Shown one piece after another: positions 24,888-33,645 of a stretch of DNA of 64,000 bases (position 1 is its first letter; the number at the start of each line of letters is the position of its first letter). The notes beneath the pieces were generated by a model. The model was not told the origin of the DNA. It saw only the letters and a program-made list of their open reading frames with translations, and did no database searches. The DNA lies in NCBI RefSeq assembly GCF_008806595.1, contig NZ_VZRB01000004.1, forward strand, positions 338,855-402,854, read 5' to 3'. This DNA is from Streptomyces luteolifulvus (GTDB taxonomy: Bacteria > Actinomycetota > Actinomycetes > Streptomycetales > Streptomycetaceae). Both the position numbers and the translations under genes were made by a program.

Positions 24888-27593
24888 TCAGGCGGCCGGC
24901 AGTCCGTAGACCCGGTCGAAGTGCTGGGCCACCAGGTGCCCGGCCCCGTCGCAGGAGAGCTGCCAGTTGTTGACGCCGGTCTCCCGGCCGTCGGTGAAGT
25001 TCCACAGCAGACGGCCGGGGGCGGCGTCGATCGCGTAGAAGCCGTTCCTGGTCTCGAAGGCCGGAACGTAGACGGCGTGCGCCCCCACGGCGATCGGGGT
25101 GTCGACATTGAGGCGGGGCGTCTCGCAGAACCAGCGCCGGGAGCCGTTCGCCGCGTCGAAGGCATGGACTCCATGGGGATCGGTACCGGTGACGTAGACC
25201 GTGCTGCCGCCCACTCCGAGCGAGGCGAACGAGCCGCGCTCGGCCCTCGCCCGCCAGCGGAGCTCTCCGGTGCCCAGGTCCAGGGCGATGAGCTCGGAGC
25301 CGAGGGCGAACACGGTCCGGCCGAGCACGGCCAGCCCCGGCCGGAGGTCATGGCCCACCGGGTGCCGCCAGAGCAGGCTGCCGCCGTCGCGGGCGTTGCG
25401 GACCGAGACGTTGCGCAGTCCGTCGGCGTAGACGAAGTAGTCCGGGGTGATGACGGGGCGCAGATCGACACCGACGTCCTCCCGGTCGATCGGTATGACC
25501 AGGGCGCGGCGGGCCCTGAGGTCGACGCCGAAGACGGTGCTGGTGGAGGTCGCGACGCCCTGCTCCGCCGACTGCCGTTGCAGCCGGGCGCCGAGGACGG
25601 AGACGGCGTACCCGTTGCAGCTGCCGAGCAGTTGGTCGAACCGGAAGTCCTCGCCGAAGTCGAGGGTGAACTGCTCGATGCCGCTGACCGGGTCGACACC
25701 GATCAGTGTCGCGCCGGTGCCGAGCGCGACCGCGGCGCCGTACGTCAGCAGGACGGGGGTGGGCGAGAGGCTGATGCCCCGGTACACCCACTTGGGCCGG
25801 GAGCCGTTCTCCAGGTCGAGGCAGACCATGGTGCCGGGGCGGGTCTTCACCAGGGCCGTGCCCTCGTTGAAGACGGCAGGTGCCTGTACGAGCGGTTCGC
25901 CGCGGTAGACCCAGCGGGGCTCGGGAGCCGGGCCGAGCCGGCGGGCCCGCTGTCCGCCGGCCGCTTTGAGAGCGACCGCGAGCGCCGGGGCCCCGAGAAG
26001 GGCCGTGCCCGCGGCGGCGGCGAGGAGCGTACGCCGGGAGACGCGGGGGCGTGCGGAGGCACGGCGGTGCGCGGCTGCGGGCGCGGGAACCGACGCGGCT
26101 GAACGATCCTGCGCAGGCCTCTCCGAGGGGAGAGACGATCCCGCCGAGGGGAGGGCCGGTCCCTCCGGGGGGAGGAAGTCGTCCTGCACCGGCGGCTCGA
26201 CGGCCAGCCCGACGCCATGACCGCCACCGGCCTCACGACCACCGCCGGCTGCACGGCCCCGACCCGATCCACGGCCCAAACCGGCTCCCCGACCGCCACC
26301 GACTACACGTCCACCGTCCGCCCCATGCCCGGCACCGACTCCACGCCCGCCACCAACTGCACGTCCACCGTCCGCCCCACGGCCGCCCTCCGCACGCCCG
26401 CCACCGACTCCACGCCCGTCCTCCGCCCCACTGCCACCCTCCGCTCCACGCCCGCCACCAACTCCACCGCCGCCACCGCCCCCACGAGCGCCCCCCGCCC
26501 CATCGGCGCCCCGGTCACCGGCGCCCCCCACTCCGTGGACGCCCGTCGGGCAGTCGGTCGCACCGTCCCTGCCGTGGACGGCGGCGGGGTCCTGTGCCGG
26601 GCGCCGCACCGTCGTATGGGCCGGCCGGCGCAGACCGGACACGGGCGGAACCGTGCCGGGCGGGTCGGCCCAGGCCTCCACGGGGGCCGGCGTCCGCGCG
26701 AGGAGGTCGAGGTCCCTCACGGCCGCCCGGTAGCCGGCGATGGTTTCGGCGACGGGCGCGGGCAGCCAGCCCTCCGTCAGCATCTGTTCGGCGCCGTTCG
26801 GTGCGCAGGCCGCGGAGAGCCGGTCGGGGCCGATGCGCAGAGCCGGGTCCTTGGCGAGACAGAGGTTGATGATCTTGCCGAGTGGTTCGGGCACCCCGGT
26901 CAGGTCGGGCGAGCCGTGGACCACGTGGTAGAGGAGGGCGGCGGCCCCGGCCCCGCTGAACGGCGCGTGTCCGGACGCGGCGAAGGTGAGCACCGAGCCG
27001 AGGCAGAAGACGTCCCCCTCCGGCCCCATCGGATCACCGGTGGCCTGTTCGGGGCACATGTACTCGAGCGAGCCGAACAGGCCGCCGGTGCCGGTGAGTT
27101 CATAGCCGTCTCGGGCGCGGACGATACCGAAGTCGATGACCCGAGGGCCGTCCGCGGCGAGCAGCACGTTGGACGGTTTGAGGTCGCGGTGCACCAGCCC
27201 CTCGGCGTGCACCGCGATCAGCGCCTCGGCGATGCCCGCGCCCAGCGCGAGGACCGTGTCCACGGGCAGCGGCCCGTGTTCGGCGATCGCCTCGGCCAGG
27301 GTGGGGCCGGGGATGTACTCGGTGGCGAGCCAGGGCGTCTCGTCGTCCGGTGCGGCGTCCACCACATGGGCCGTGTAGACGCCGCCGACCGCCGCCGCGG
27401 CCTCCACCTCGCGCCGGAAGCGGATGCGGAAGTTCTTGTCCTCCGCCATCTCGGGGCGGAGGACCTTGACCGCGACGGTGCGGCCGGCCGAGGAGACCGC
27501 CAGGTACACCCGGCCCATACCGCCGGCTCCGAGCCGGGCGACGAGCCGATACGGACCTAACTGCTCGGGATCTTCTGGGCGCAGTGGTGTCAT
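24888..27593 (-). CDS. Membrane Ser/Thr protein kinase with C-terminal PQQ-type beta-propeller
   Basis: A 901-residue Hanks-type kinase. The kinase domain (about 14-275) has the P-loop LGAGGMGRVY, VAVKVL, HRDLKPSN near 130 and IDFG, all intact. A linker of about 110 residues (345-458) is almost purely Gly/Arg/Ala/Val and is encoded by imperfect tandem repeats. One hydrophobic segment (about 518-545, after SRRTLL) would cross the membrane. The remaining 350 residues hold repeated W-R/Y-blade motifs (GTGELRWRA, DAANGSRRWF, DAAPGRLLWNFTDG) of a PQQ-like propeller that would face outside as a sensor. I set the start at ATG 27593, immediately before the kinase fold; 45 further upstream residues are not kinase-like. 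Confidence 0.88.
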   Translation of the reverse strand: MTPLRPEDPEQLGPYRLVARLGAGGMGRVYLAVSSAGRTVAVKVLRPEMAEDKNFRIRFRREVEAAAAVGGVYTAHVVDAAPDDETPWLATEYIPGPTLAEAIAEHGPLPVDTVLALGAGIAEALIAVHAEGLVHRDLKPSNVLLAADGPRVIDFGIVRARDGYELTGTGGLFGSLEYMCPEQATGDPMGPEGDVFCLGSVLTFAASGHAPFSGAGAAALLYHVVHGSPDLTGVPEPLGKIINLCLAKDPALRIGPDRLSAACAPNGAEQMLTEGWLPAPVAETIAGYRAAVRDLDLLARTPAPVEAWADPPGTVPPVSGLRRPAHTTVRRPAQDPAAVHGRDGATDCPTGVHGVGGAGDRGADGAGGARGGGGGGGVGGGRGAEGGSGAEDGRGVGGGRAEGGRGADGGRAVGGGRGVGAGHGADGGRVVGGGRGAGLGRGSGRGRAAGGGREAGGGHGVGLAVEPPVQDDFLPPEGPALPSAGSSLPSERPAQDRSAASVPAPAAAHRRASARPRVSRRTLLAAAAGTALLGAPALAVALKAAGGQRARRLGPAPEPRWVYRGEPLVQAPAVFNEGTALVKTRPGTMVCLDLENGSRPKWVYRGISLSPTPVLLTYGAAVALGTGATLIGVDPVSGIEQFTLDFGEDFRFDQLLGSCNGYAVSVLGARLQRQSAEQGVATSTSTVFGVDLRARRALVIPIDREDVGVDLRPVITPDYFVYADGLRNVSVRNARDGGSLLWRHPVGHDLRPGLAVLGRTVFALGSELIALDLGTGELRWRARAERGSFASLGVGGSTVYVTGTDPHGVHAFDAANGSRRWFCETPRLNVDTPIAVGAHAVYVPAFETRNGFYAIDAAPGRLLWNFTDGRETGVNNWQLSCDGAGHLVAQHFDRVYGLPAA
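26306..26465. repeat. Imperfect tandem repeats inside the kinase linker
   Basis: Three consecutive degenerate units of 51-54 bp share blocks such as CACGTCCACCGTCCGCCCCA and CACGCCCGCCACC. On the coding strand they encode the Gly-Arg-rich linker of the kinase. Unit length is a multiple of three, so copy number can change without breaking the frame. Confidence 0.65.
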
Positions 27594-27959
27594 GCCCTCA
27601 GCCGCCTGTTCTCGGTGGGACGGGCGGAGTCCCCCGCACTGTGGGGGGAGAGGCCCGGAGGGGGTCGGGCAACACATTAGAGGCTGCTGTGGCGGACGAG
27701 TCCAGTTCGTACGGCTGTTTGCCTTCACCCGAACATCGCTGTCCAGCCCTCGTTTCCGCCCCCGGAAACCGGACTTGACGAGCCATCAGATATCGGGTGA
27801 CACGTGGCCTCCCTGCGCGAACAGTGCGCCATGAGCAACAAATCCCGGCTGGAGCAGGTCAAACGTCCGACGACCTCCGATGTGTCGAAGGTCACGCCAT
27901 GTCACCAATGCCTGCACTGCGTTACGTACCGGTAGTTATGAGGCCGGCCAGATGTGACG
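27594..27959. other. Intergenic region between kinase and oxidoreductase
   Basis: I see no gene in these 366 bp. The kinase promoter should lie here on the minus strand. The sequence is less GC-rich than its surroundings between 27780 and 27950. Confidence 0.5.
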
Positions 27960-28850
27960 TCACGGCAGCAGCACCAGCCGCCCCCGCACCCCGCCCTCCG
28001 CGAGCCGCGCGTGCGCCTTCGCCGCCTCCTCCAGGGAGTACGTCTGCGCGACCCGGGTCGTGAGCGTCCCCGCGTCGACCAGCGCCACCAGTTCCCCGAG
28101 CCGAGCGCCGTCCGCGGTGACCTCCACCGCGGATGTACGTATCCCCCGCACCGAAGCCGGCTTGGCGTGCGGCATCACGCCCGCGTAGGCGCCCTCGTCA
28201 CGTGCCCACCCCAGGGCCGGCCCGCCGAGGACGGCCGCGTCCAGGACGGCGTCGTGCGCGCCCGGCAGGTCCCCGCGCGCCACGAAACGGGCGGCACCCA
28301 GCTGACGTACGAGAGCTTCGTCGGCCTCACCCGCGAGAGCGGTGACCTCGATGCCCTGGTGTGCGGCCAGTTGCACCGCATAGCCGCCCACGGCGCCCGC
28401 CGCACCGGTGACGAGCAGTGTCCGGCCCGCCTCGAGGTCCAGCAGATCGAGGGCCTGGGCGGCGGTCAGGGCGTTCAGCGGCAGGGTCGCCGCGTGCACC
28501 GCGTCCACCGACCCGGGCGCCGCCGCCACCGCCCTGGCGTCCACGACCGCGAACTCCGCATGCGAGCCCAGCGGTTTCACCATGCCCGCGTGCAGCGCGA
28601 CCACCGCGTCGCCGACGGCCCAGTCCGTGGCCGCACCGGTCGCGTCGACCGTCCCCGCCACGTCCCAGCCGAGCCCGAGGGGCCCGCTCATCTCGCCGAA
28701 GGCGCCGGAACGGACGCCGGCGTCCACCGGGTTGAGCGCCGCAGCCGCGACCTTGATCCGCACCTGACCGGCGGCCGGCTCCGGCACTTCCCTGTCCACG
28801 ATCCGCACGGCCTCGGGTCCGCCGAACTCCGTCACGACAACAGCACGCAT
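27960..28850 (-). CDS. Zinc-independent MDR quinone oxidoreductase
   Basis: A 296-residue NADPH-dependent alcohol dehydrogenase-like oxidoreductase of the MDR quinone-reductase branch. N-terminal GroES-like region starts MRAVVVTEFGGPEAVRI and contains LGWDVAGTVDATG; the Rossmann segment has LLVTGAAGAVGGYAVQLA near 132-149, the AxxGxxG-type nucleotide site. No structural-zinc Cys cluster is seen. ATG 28850 has GAGGAG upstream. It is divergent from the HxlR regulator across 117 bp containing two inverted repeats, so the regulator almost certainly controls it, probably in response to electrophiles such as quinones or aldehydes. Confidence 0.88.
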   Translation of the reverse strand: MRAVVVTEFGGPEAVRIVDREVPEPAAGQVRIKVAAAALNPVDAGVRSGAFGEMSGPLGLGWDVAGTVDATGAATDWAVGDAVVALHAGMVKPLGSHAEFAVVDARAVAAAPGSVDAVHAATLPLNALTAAQALDLLDLEAGRTLLVTGAAGAVGGYAVQLAAHQGIEVTALAGEADEALVRQLGAARFVARGDLPGAHDAVLDAAVLGGPALGWARDEGAYAGVMPHAKPASVRGIRTSAVEVTADGARLGELVALVDAGTLTTRVAQTYSLEEAAKAHARLAEGGVRGRLVLLP

Positions 28851-28901
28851 CACACATCTCCTCTGAAAGCCGGAAAGTCTCCGTGGTGATGCAACAACCC
28901 T

Positions 28902-28948
28902 ATGGATGGCTACTATCCATGAGTAAGTACGCACCTGAAGGTGCGTAC
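28902..28948. promoter_or_regulatory. Divergent operator region for HxlR
   Basis: Two inverted repeats lie between the divergent genes. One has arms ATGGAT / ATCCAT separated by 7 nt (28902-28920). The other has perfect 10-bp arms GTACGCACCT and AGGTGCGTAC separated by GA (28927-28948), 7 bp before the regulator's Shine-Dalgarno. Their position fits autoregulation and control of the oxidoreductase by the adjacent HxlR protein. Confidence 0.65.
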
Positions 28949-28967
28949 CCCACCCGGAGGTGCCCTC

Positions 28968-29417
28968 ATGGCAACCAGCACCGCGGCGGAGCGCCGCGAG
29001 CAGGCGCGGATCGAGTACGACGCGTTCCTCAAGAGCTGCCCGACCCATCAACTCCTCGGCCGCATCAGCGACAAGTGGGCCGGCCTCATCATCAGCGCGC
29101 TCACGGGCGGGCCGATGCGCTACAGCGACCTCGGCCGCAGGATCGCGGGCGTCAGCCCCAAGATGCTGACGCAGACACTGCGTTCACTGGAACGGGACGG
29201 CCTGGTGTCCCGCACGGTGACCCCGTCGGTCCCGGTCCGCGTGGACTACGAACTCACCGCGCTGGGCACCAGCCTGAGCGGTCTCATGACCGCGGTGAAG
29301 GAGTGGGCCGAGACCAACATCGAAGAGGTGAACAAGGCACGGGAGGCGTACGACGCTGAGGCGCCCTCCGGGCGCAGCGCAGTGCCAGGCCTGAACGAAC
29401 CGGTCCCCGCCGCTTAG
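28968..29417 (+). CDS. HxlR-family transcriptional regulator
   Basis: A 149-residue winged-helix regulator. HxlR signature elements are present: CPTHQLLGRISDKWAGLIIS near residues 24-43, the recognition segment RYSDLGRRIAGVSPKMLTQT near 50-69 and the wing LVSRTVTPSVPVRVDYELT near 78-96. The Cys near position 24 sits where redox-sensing members carry a reactive thiol. ATG 28968 follows GGAGG. It is divergent from the quinone oxidoreductase and its stop overlaps that of the convergent kinase gene. Confidence 0.9.
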   Translation: MATSTAAERREQARIEYDAFLKSCPTHQLLGRISDKWAGLIISALTGGPMRYSDLGRRIAGVSPKMLTQTLRSLERDGLVSRTVTPSVPVRVDYELTALGTSLSGLMTAVKEWAETNIEEVNKAREAYDAEAPSGRSAVPGLNEPVPAA

Positions 29418-31243
29418 CAGGTCTCGTGGAGGTAGCCGCCCGTGCCCTTGGGCACGACCGACTCGTCGCGGCGGACGATGCTCAGTGTGCCGCTCCAGCC
29501 GGAGCACGCCTGCGACAGACCCTTCGCCGAGTACTCGACCACGAGCACATTGTTGTCGAACGCCTCGGCGAACTGTCCGCACTCGTTCCACTCGCCGCAC
29601 TCCTCCACCACGGCGAAGTCCAGGCCCACCGAGGCACGGTCGGCCACCAGCTCAAGGGTGCCCTTCTGGGCGATGGCCAGGCCCTTGTCGTGGGCGTGCG
29701 CCGACAGCAGTTTCATCAGCGCCTTGGTCTGGTCCGCCGTGAGGTATTTCGGGAAGCGGGTGAAGGCGTCGTAGTTGTCGGGCTCGACGGCCTTGTACGC
29801 CTTGGCCGCGCACTCGTCGATCCAGGCGTTCACCTGGGCGGCGATGCGCTGCCGCTTGGCGTCCGTTCGGATGTCCAGGACGGCCTCGCCCCAGTCCTCG
29901 TCATAGACGACATCGCCTCCGGCGTCGCGCAGCAGCAGGTCGGAGTCCCAGTCGCGCTCCGCACCGTCCTGCGCCTGGAAGGCGTTGATGTTGCAGATGT
30001 TGTAGGCACCCGGCGAGGGCGCGTCCTCATAGCTGCGGCTGACCACCCGCACACCGGACTGCGGGGCATATGCGCCGCCGATCTGGTAGTCCCACGGCAC
30101 ATGCTTCGGCGGTGGCGTCACCAGGGCGGAGGGCGCGGCGGGCGCGGCGGGCGACTGCGAACCGGCTTTCAGTGCCGTGATGGCCACTGCGGTGACGGCC
30201 AGGGCTACGGCGAGACCGAGGAGGATGCGCCGCCCTCGACGTGGCTGTCCGTGCCCGGGTCGAGTGCTGTCCGTTCCGCCCTTCCCCCCGGCGGTGGTCA
30301 GGCCTCGCGGCACGGGGCGTGCGGGGGACCCCTGCCGACGGGTTTCCGCCGCGCCGGCCACTCCCGGGACTGTCGGGGCGCCCTGCGCTGTCGGCGCGCC
30401 CTGCACTATCGGTGCTGTCGGCGCGCCCGGCGCCTCGGAATCCGGCAGCGCTTGCAGCAACCGGTGCAGTTCGGCGAGTCCGGGCCGAGCGGCCGGGTCC
30501 TTTTCCAGGCAGCGTCCGGCGATGCTCCGGAGGGGTTCGGCGACTCCGTCCAGGACCGGTGCCTCGTACATCACCTGATAGCCCGTCAAATAGGGGCTCT
30601 CGCCGTCGAACGGGCGGTTGCCGGTGGCCGCGTACACCAGGAGCGACCCCAGCGAGAACACGTCCGAGGCCGGGGTGACGTCCCGCGGCGAGGCGAACTG
30701 CTCCGGCGACATGAAGGGCGGGGTGCCGATCAGCCGTCCGGTCACGGTGAGGGTCTGGTTGTCGACGGCGCGCGAGATGCCGAAGTCGATGACGCGGGGT
30801 CCGTCCTCGGCCATCAGGACGTTGCTCGGCTTCAGGTCCCGGTGCACCAGGCCCGCCTGATGGATGTCCCGAAGTGCCTCGACCAGGCCCAGCGCGAGCG
30901 AACGCAACTCCGGTCCACGCAGCGGGCCGTCCCTGGCCACGGTGTCCGACAGCGTGCTGCCCGGCACATACAGCGTCGCCATCCACGGCTGTTCGGCGTC
31001 GGGATCGGCGTCCACCACCGGTGCCGTGAACGCCCCGCTCACCTGGCGGGCCGCCGCGACCTCCTGCCGGAAACGCGCCCGGAACTCCTCGTCCTGCGCG
31101 AACTGCGCGTGCACCACCTTGACCGCGACCCGCCGTCCCGAGGTGGAGCGGCCCAGATACACGACACCCATGCCGCCGCTGCCCAGCCGGTCGACCAGTG
31201 CATAGTCGCCGATGGAGTCCGCATCGCCGCGGTTCAGCGACAT
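29414..31243 (-). CDS. Membrane Ser/Thr protein kinase with unidentified extracellular sensor domain
   Basis: A 609-residue Hanks-type kinase. The catalytic domain (about 13-275) carries LGSGGMGVVYLG, VAVKVV, HRDLKPSNVLM near 130 and IDFGISRA, so it should be active. A Pro/Ala/Thr-rich juxtamembrane stretch leads to one transmembrane helix (about 335-355). The 245-residue extracellular part has a WDYQIGGAYAP start, several Cys pairs (CNINAF, DECAAKAYKAV, VEECGEWNECGQ, ACSGW, ETC) and no family I can name. ATG 31243 is preferred over GTG 31246; AAAGG lies upstream. The stop overlaps that of HxlR on the other strand. Confidence 0.88.
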   Translation of the reverse strand: MSLNRGDADSIGDYALVDRLGSGGMGVVYLGRSTSGRRVAVKVVHAQFAQDEEFRARFRQEVAAARQVSGAFTAPVVDADPDAEQPWMATLYVPGSTLSDTVARDGPLRGPELRSLALGLVEALRDIHQAGLVHRDLKPSNVLMAEDGPRVIDFGISRAVDNQTLTVTGRLIGTPPFMSPEQFASPRDVTPASDVFSLGSLLVYAATGNRPFDGESPYLTGYQVMYEAPVLDGVAEPLRSIAGRCLEKDPAARPGLAELHRLLQALPDSEAPGAPTAPIVQGAPTAQGAPTVPGVAGAAETRRQGSPARPVPRGLTTAGGKGGTDSTRPGHGQPRRGRRILLGLAVALAVTAVAITALKAGSQSPAAPAAPSALVTPPPKHVPWDYQIGGAYAPQSGVRVVSRSYEDAPSPGAYNICNINAFQAQDGAERDWDSDLLLRDAGGDVVYDEDWGEAVLDIRTDAKRQRIAAQVNAWIDECAAKAYKAVEPDNYDAFTRFPKYLTADQTKALMKLLSAHAHDKGLAIAQKGTLELVADRASVGLDFAVVEECGEWNECGQFAEAFDNNVLVVEYSAKGLSQACSGWSGTLSIVRRDESVVPKGTGGYLHETC

Positions 31244-31319
31244 CACCGGTCACCTTTCCCCTGTGCCACGCCTTGAAGAGCTGTACCGGGGCATCAGAGT
31301 AGTACCGAGGTGACAGGGC

Positions 31320-31850
31320 TCCGGGCCGGGTCAGTCCAGTGCGGCCGGGGACTCGGAGTCGGGTACCAGCAGGCGCGGCGCTGTTGTAGGAGTCGCCCCC
31401 GACGAAGGTCGTCCATGCCACCATGCGGCCACTGGCCCACACCCGGGCCCGGTTGGGCAGACCGGGGACCGGGAAGGCGCGCTTGTGGCGGAGGTCCCGG
31501 TCGAGCACGACGAGGCGGTAGGACCACGGGGAGTCGGGATGGATGCAGACGCCGGTGCCTGCCGCGGCATGGACGCGGACGCACTCCAGCGGGGCGACCG
31601 CTCTCGGGCCGCTTCGGGTCGTCCCGGGAGACGGTGACGAGATGGCGGTCGCCGACCACCAGCAGGCGTCGGCCGGGAGCCAGCGTCGGGCGGCCCGCGG
31701 TGGTGGTGGCCCGGTCAACGCCGGCGCCCGCCGCGGCCGTGCGGTCGGCGGCCAGCCGGATGTAGCCGGCGGAGACGGCGGCGAGCGGGTTTCTTCGCCC
31801 ATGGGCCACGACCAAGCGGCGCGTCCCTACGGGGCAAGCATGCCGTCCGC
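31320..31850 (-). pseudogene. Remnant of a TolB/beta-propeller-like secreted protein gene
   Basis: On the minus strand two adjacent frames together resemble the middle of Streptomyces TolB-like proteins. One frame gives GRRLLVVGDRHLVTVSRDDP (around 31600-31690); the next gives GTGVCIHPDSPWSYRLVVLD and, further on, RARVWASGRMVAWTTFVGGD (around 31370-31560). A frameshift near 31600 joins them, the N-terminal signal and the last blades are missing, and no start fits. This is a broken gene left of the 78-bp repeat. Confidence 0.6.
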
Positions 31851-31980
31851 TCGCCACGGCCGTTCTGCCGGGCCAGGACAACTGCGCGCAAAGGTCTTGG
31901 CCTTACTGGAGCGGCTGGAACTGGACCGCTTCTCTTCGTCTGTCATCCTTCGGGACTTACGGGACTTGACGATCACCGCG

Positions 31981-32058
31981 CGGGTGGAAAGCCGAGTTCG
32001 ACGATCGGGTGGTGGATGAGGTGCTCGGCCTCGCCGTGCCGGCGTCCACCCCGATGAG
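31981..32058. repeat. 78-bp direct repeat, copy A
   Basis: This 78-bp sequence recurs in the same orientation at 48719-48796 with one mismatch (C at 32002, A at 48740). In one plus-strand frame it would encode WKAEF(D/E)DRVVDEVLG and so on, the mismatch giving Asp versus Glu, so it may derive from a gene. The two copies enclose 16.7 kb of accessory genes. Confidence 0.85.
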
Positions 32059-32180
32059 GGAGTGGACGCCGGGTGCGGTGCGGGCATGCGGGCATGCGGG
32101 CATGATCAGACGCACGGAACCGTGGCCTTGTTCACCTCGACGGACGGCCGGGGTGAGAGGGGCCGATGACGAAGGGCCGA

Positions 32181-32585
32181 CTATTCGGGTGCGAAGAGCT
32201 GGAAGAACGTCGGGAAAGTGCCCAGGACACCGAGTCCGATCAGAACCAGTGCCACGGTCAGGGCCCGGGCGGTCTCCTGCTCCTTGGTCCTGAACACCGT
32301 ATGGAGGACCACCCACGACACCAGCCAGACGATCACCGTCATGATGGTCTTGCCGGACAGCGGGCCGACCTGGTCGTTCCATTGCAGCCAGTCCGCCACG
32401 CCCTTGCTGGCCTCGGCCAACGTCGTGAAGAGGCCCAGAGCCGCCGCACCGACGCCGGCTGCGATGATCGCGGCGGAGATCGGCCCTTCCGGCCGGTCGC
32501 CGTCCACAGTGCCGTCCGCCGCAGCAGGGGCCGGTACGGACTGCTGGTCGTCCGCGCGTTGCGCGCTTTCCTCGTGCTGGGACAT
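32181..32585 (-). CDS. Small membrane protein of unknown function (downstream gene of a pair)
   Basis: A 134-residue protein with an acidic, Gln/Ala-rich cytoplasmic N-terminus (1-32) and three predicted membrane helices (about 36-58, 78-98, 108-130). No family is recognised. GAGGGAGTGAGCGAG precedes the ATG. It starts 20 bp after the stop of the four-helix membrane gene and is presumably made with it. Its middle contains LQWNDQVGPLSGKT between the helices. Confidence 0.7.
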   Translation of the reverse strand: MSQHEESAQRADDQQSVPAPAAADGTVDGDRPEGPISAAIIAAGVGAAALGLFTTLAEASKGVADWLQWNDQVGPLSGKTIMTVIVWLVSWVVLHTVFRTKEQETARALTVALVLIGLGVLGTFPTFFQLFAPE

Positions 32586-32605
32586 CTCGCTCACTCCCTC
32601 TCGGC

Positions 32606-33118
32606 CTACTGGACCGGTGCGACCTTGGTGATGAAGGCGCCGAACGCCCCGGCGATCGCAGCGAAGGCGAAGGCCAGCACGAGCAGCAGCAGCGTGGTGC
32701 GCCGTACCCGCTCGTGACGGATCAGAGTGTTGGCGTAGTACAGGACGATGAAGGCGACCACGGTGGCCAGGATCGGGCTGAGCCAGGCGATGTGCTCCTT
32801 CCACTCCATGCCGAACTTGTGCCAGTCGGAGGTGTCCGGATTGGCCAGCAGCTTGGACTTGGCACTGTCCGGGGCCGCCTCCCGGTACCAGGGATAGACG
32901 ACCCAGGTGCCGGTGATCACGGTCCCCCAGGCTGCCACCGCCATCGCCGTGACCCCGACTTTCAGCCGCCGCATTCGCTCGACGACGCCGGTGCCGGTGA
33001 GCAGTGCCGTCCTGAGCCCGTAGAGGTCGGCCAGTCCGCCGGCGAATCCGAGCAGAAACACCGCCCCGAGGACCATGCCGTGGATCAGTCCCCACACCTC
33101 GCGGTTCGTGAAGCTCAT
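32606..33118 (-). CDS. Four-helix membrane protein with conserved-looking His residues, function unknown
   Basis: A 170-residue protein with four membrane helices (about 8-32, 50-74, 108-130, 138-162). His residues at helix ends (LIHGMVLG in helix 1, WHKFGMEWKEHIAW before helix 3) and Tyr/Trp-rich loops (VVYPWYREA) recall haem- or quinone-handling membrane subunits, but I cannot assign it to a family. It is the first gene of a two-gene unit with the small membrane gene downstream. The start is ATG 33118 with GGGAGGTGG upstream. Confidence 0.72.
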   Translation of the reverse strand: MSFTNREVWGLIHGMVLGAVFLLGFAGGLADLYGLRTALLTGTGVVERMRRLKVGVTAMAVAAWGTVITGTWVVYPWYREAAPDSAKSKLLANPDTSDWHKFGMEWKEHIAWLSPILATVVAFIVLYYANTLIRHERVRRTTLLLLVLAFAFAAIAGAFGAFITKVAPVQ

Positions 33119-33331
33119 TGCCCACCTCCCTGTGGGTTTGCTGTGAGCATGTTCAACTGGCCGAAAATGTAGGGGCGGGCGTGAACGCTGGACATGGGCC
33201 GAACGGCCCACACTGTGGCGTACAAAGACCCATGCCAGAGCTGGCCGATGAGGGGTTGCTCGAAGGGGTGGGCGCGGCCGTCGCCGACTGATCGACGCCA
33301 CCCCCCGCCGGGCCGGGTGAACGGTGTGCGA

Positions 33332-33353
33332 CACGGTCCTTCGAAGGACCGTG
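33332..33353. promoter_or_regulatory. 22-bp perfect palindrome in a gene-free region
   Basis: A perfect palindrome centred on TTCGAA (CCTTCGAAGG core, arms CACGGTCCTTC and its complement) lies 214 bp upstream of the membrane-protein pair and 293 bp upstream of the divergent unknown gene. It has no loop, so a dimeric protein-binding site is more likely than a terminator. The rest of 33119-33645 shows no gene. Confidence 0.55.
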
Positions 33354-33645
33354 CCCAAGTCCCAACACCCCGCCCCAGCATGCCGTTCGTGAGTGCCCAC
33401 CACGCCGGGCGGTCGCAGCTCGCCGCCGCTGCAACCACGACGGCTGTCGTCCTCAGGTCTGGGCGAAGGCGTCGAGCAGGCGATCAGCCCGCGGCTCGAT
33501 CACGCCGACGGACGGGACCGCCGTGGACCAGGCAACCTTCGCCCGTAGCCATCGGCGGTGTCAGCTCGGCCTGAGTGCAGTGACGTGTTCGGCGTCGACG
33601 CTGACCGCCCACCGCGGCCCGCTCCTCGGTGACAGAATCGCCGCC

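Noticed and set aside
26306..26465. Short tandem units that might look like a CRISPR array
   Set aside because: Units are degenerate and contiguous with no unique spacers, and they lie inside the coding frame of a kinase.
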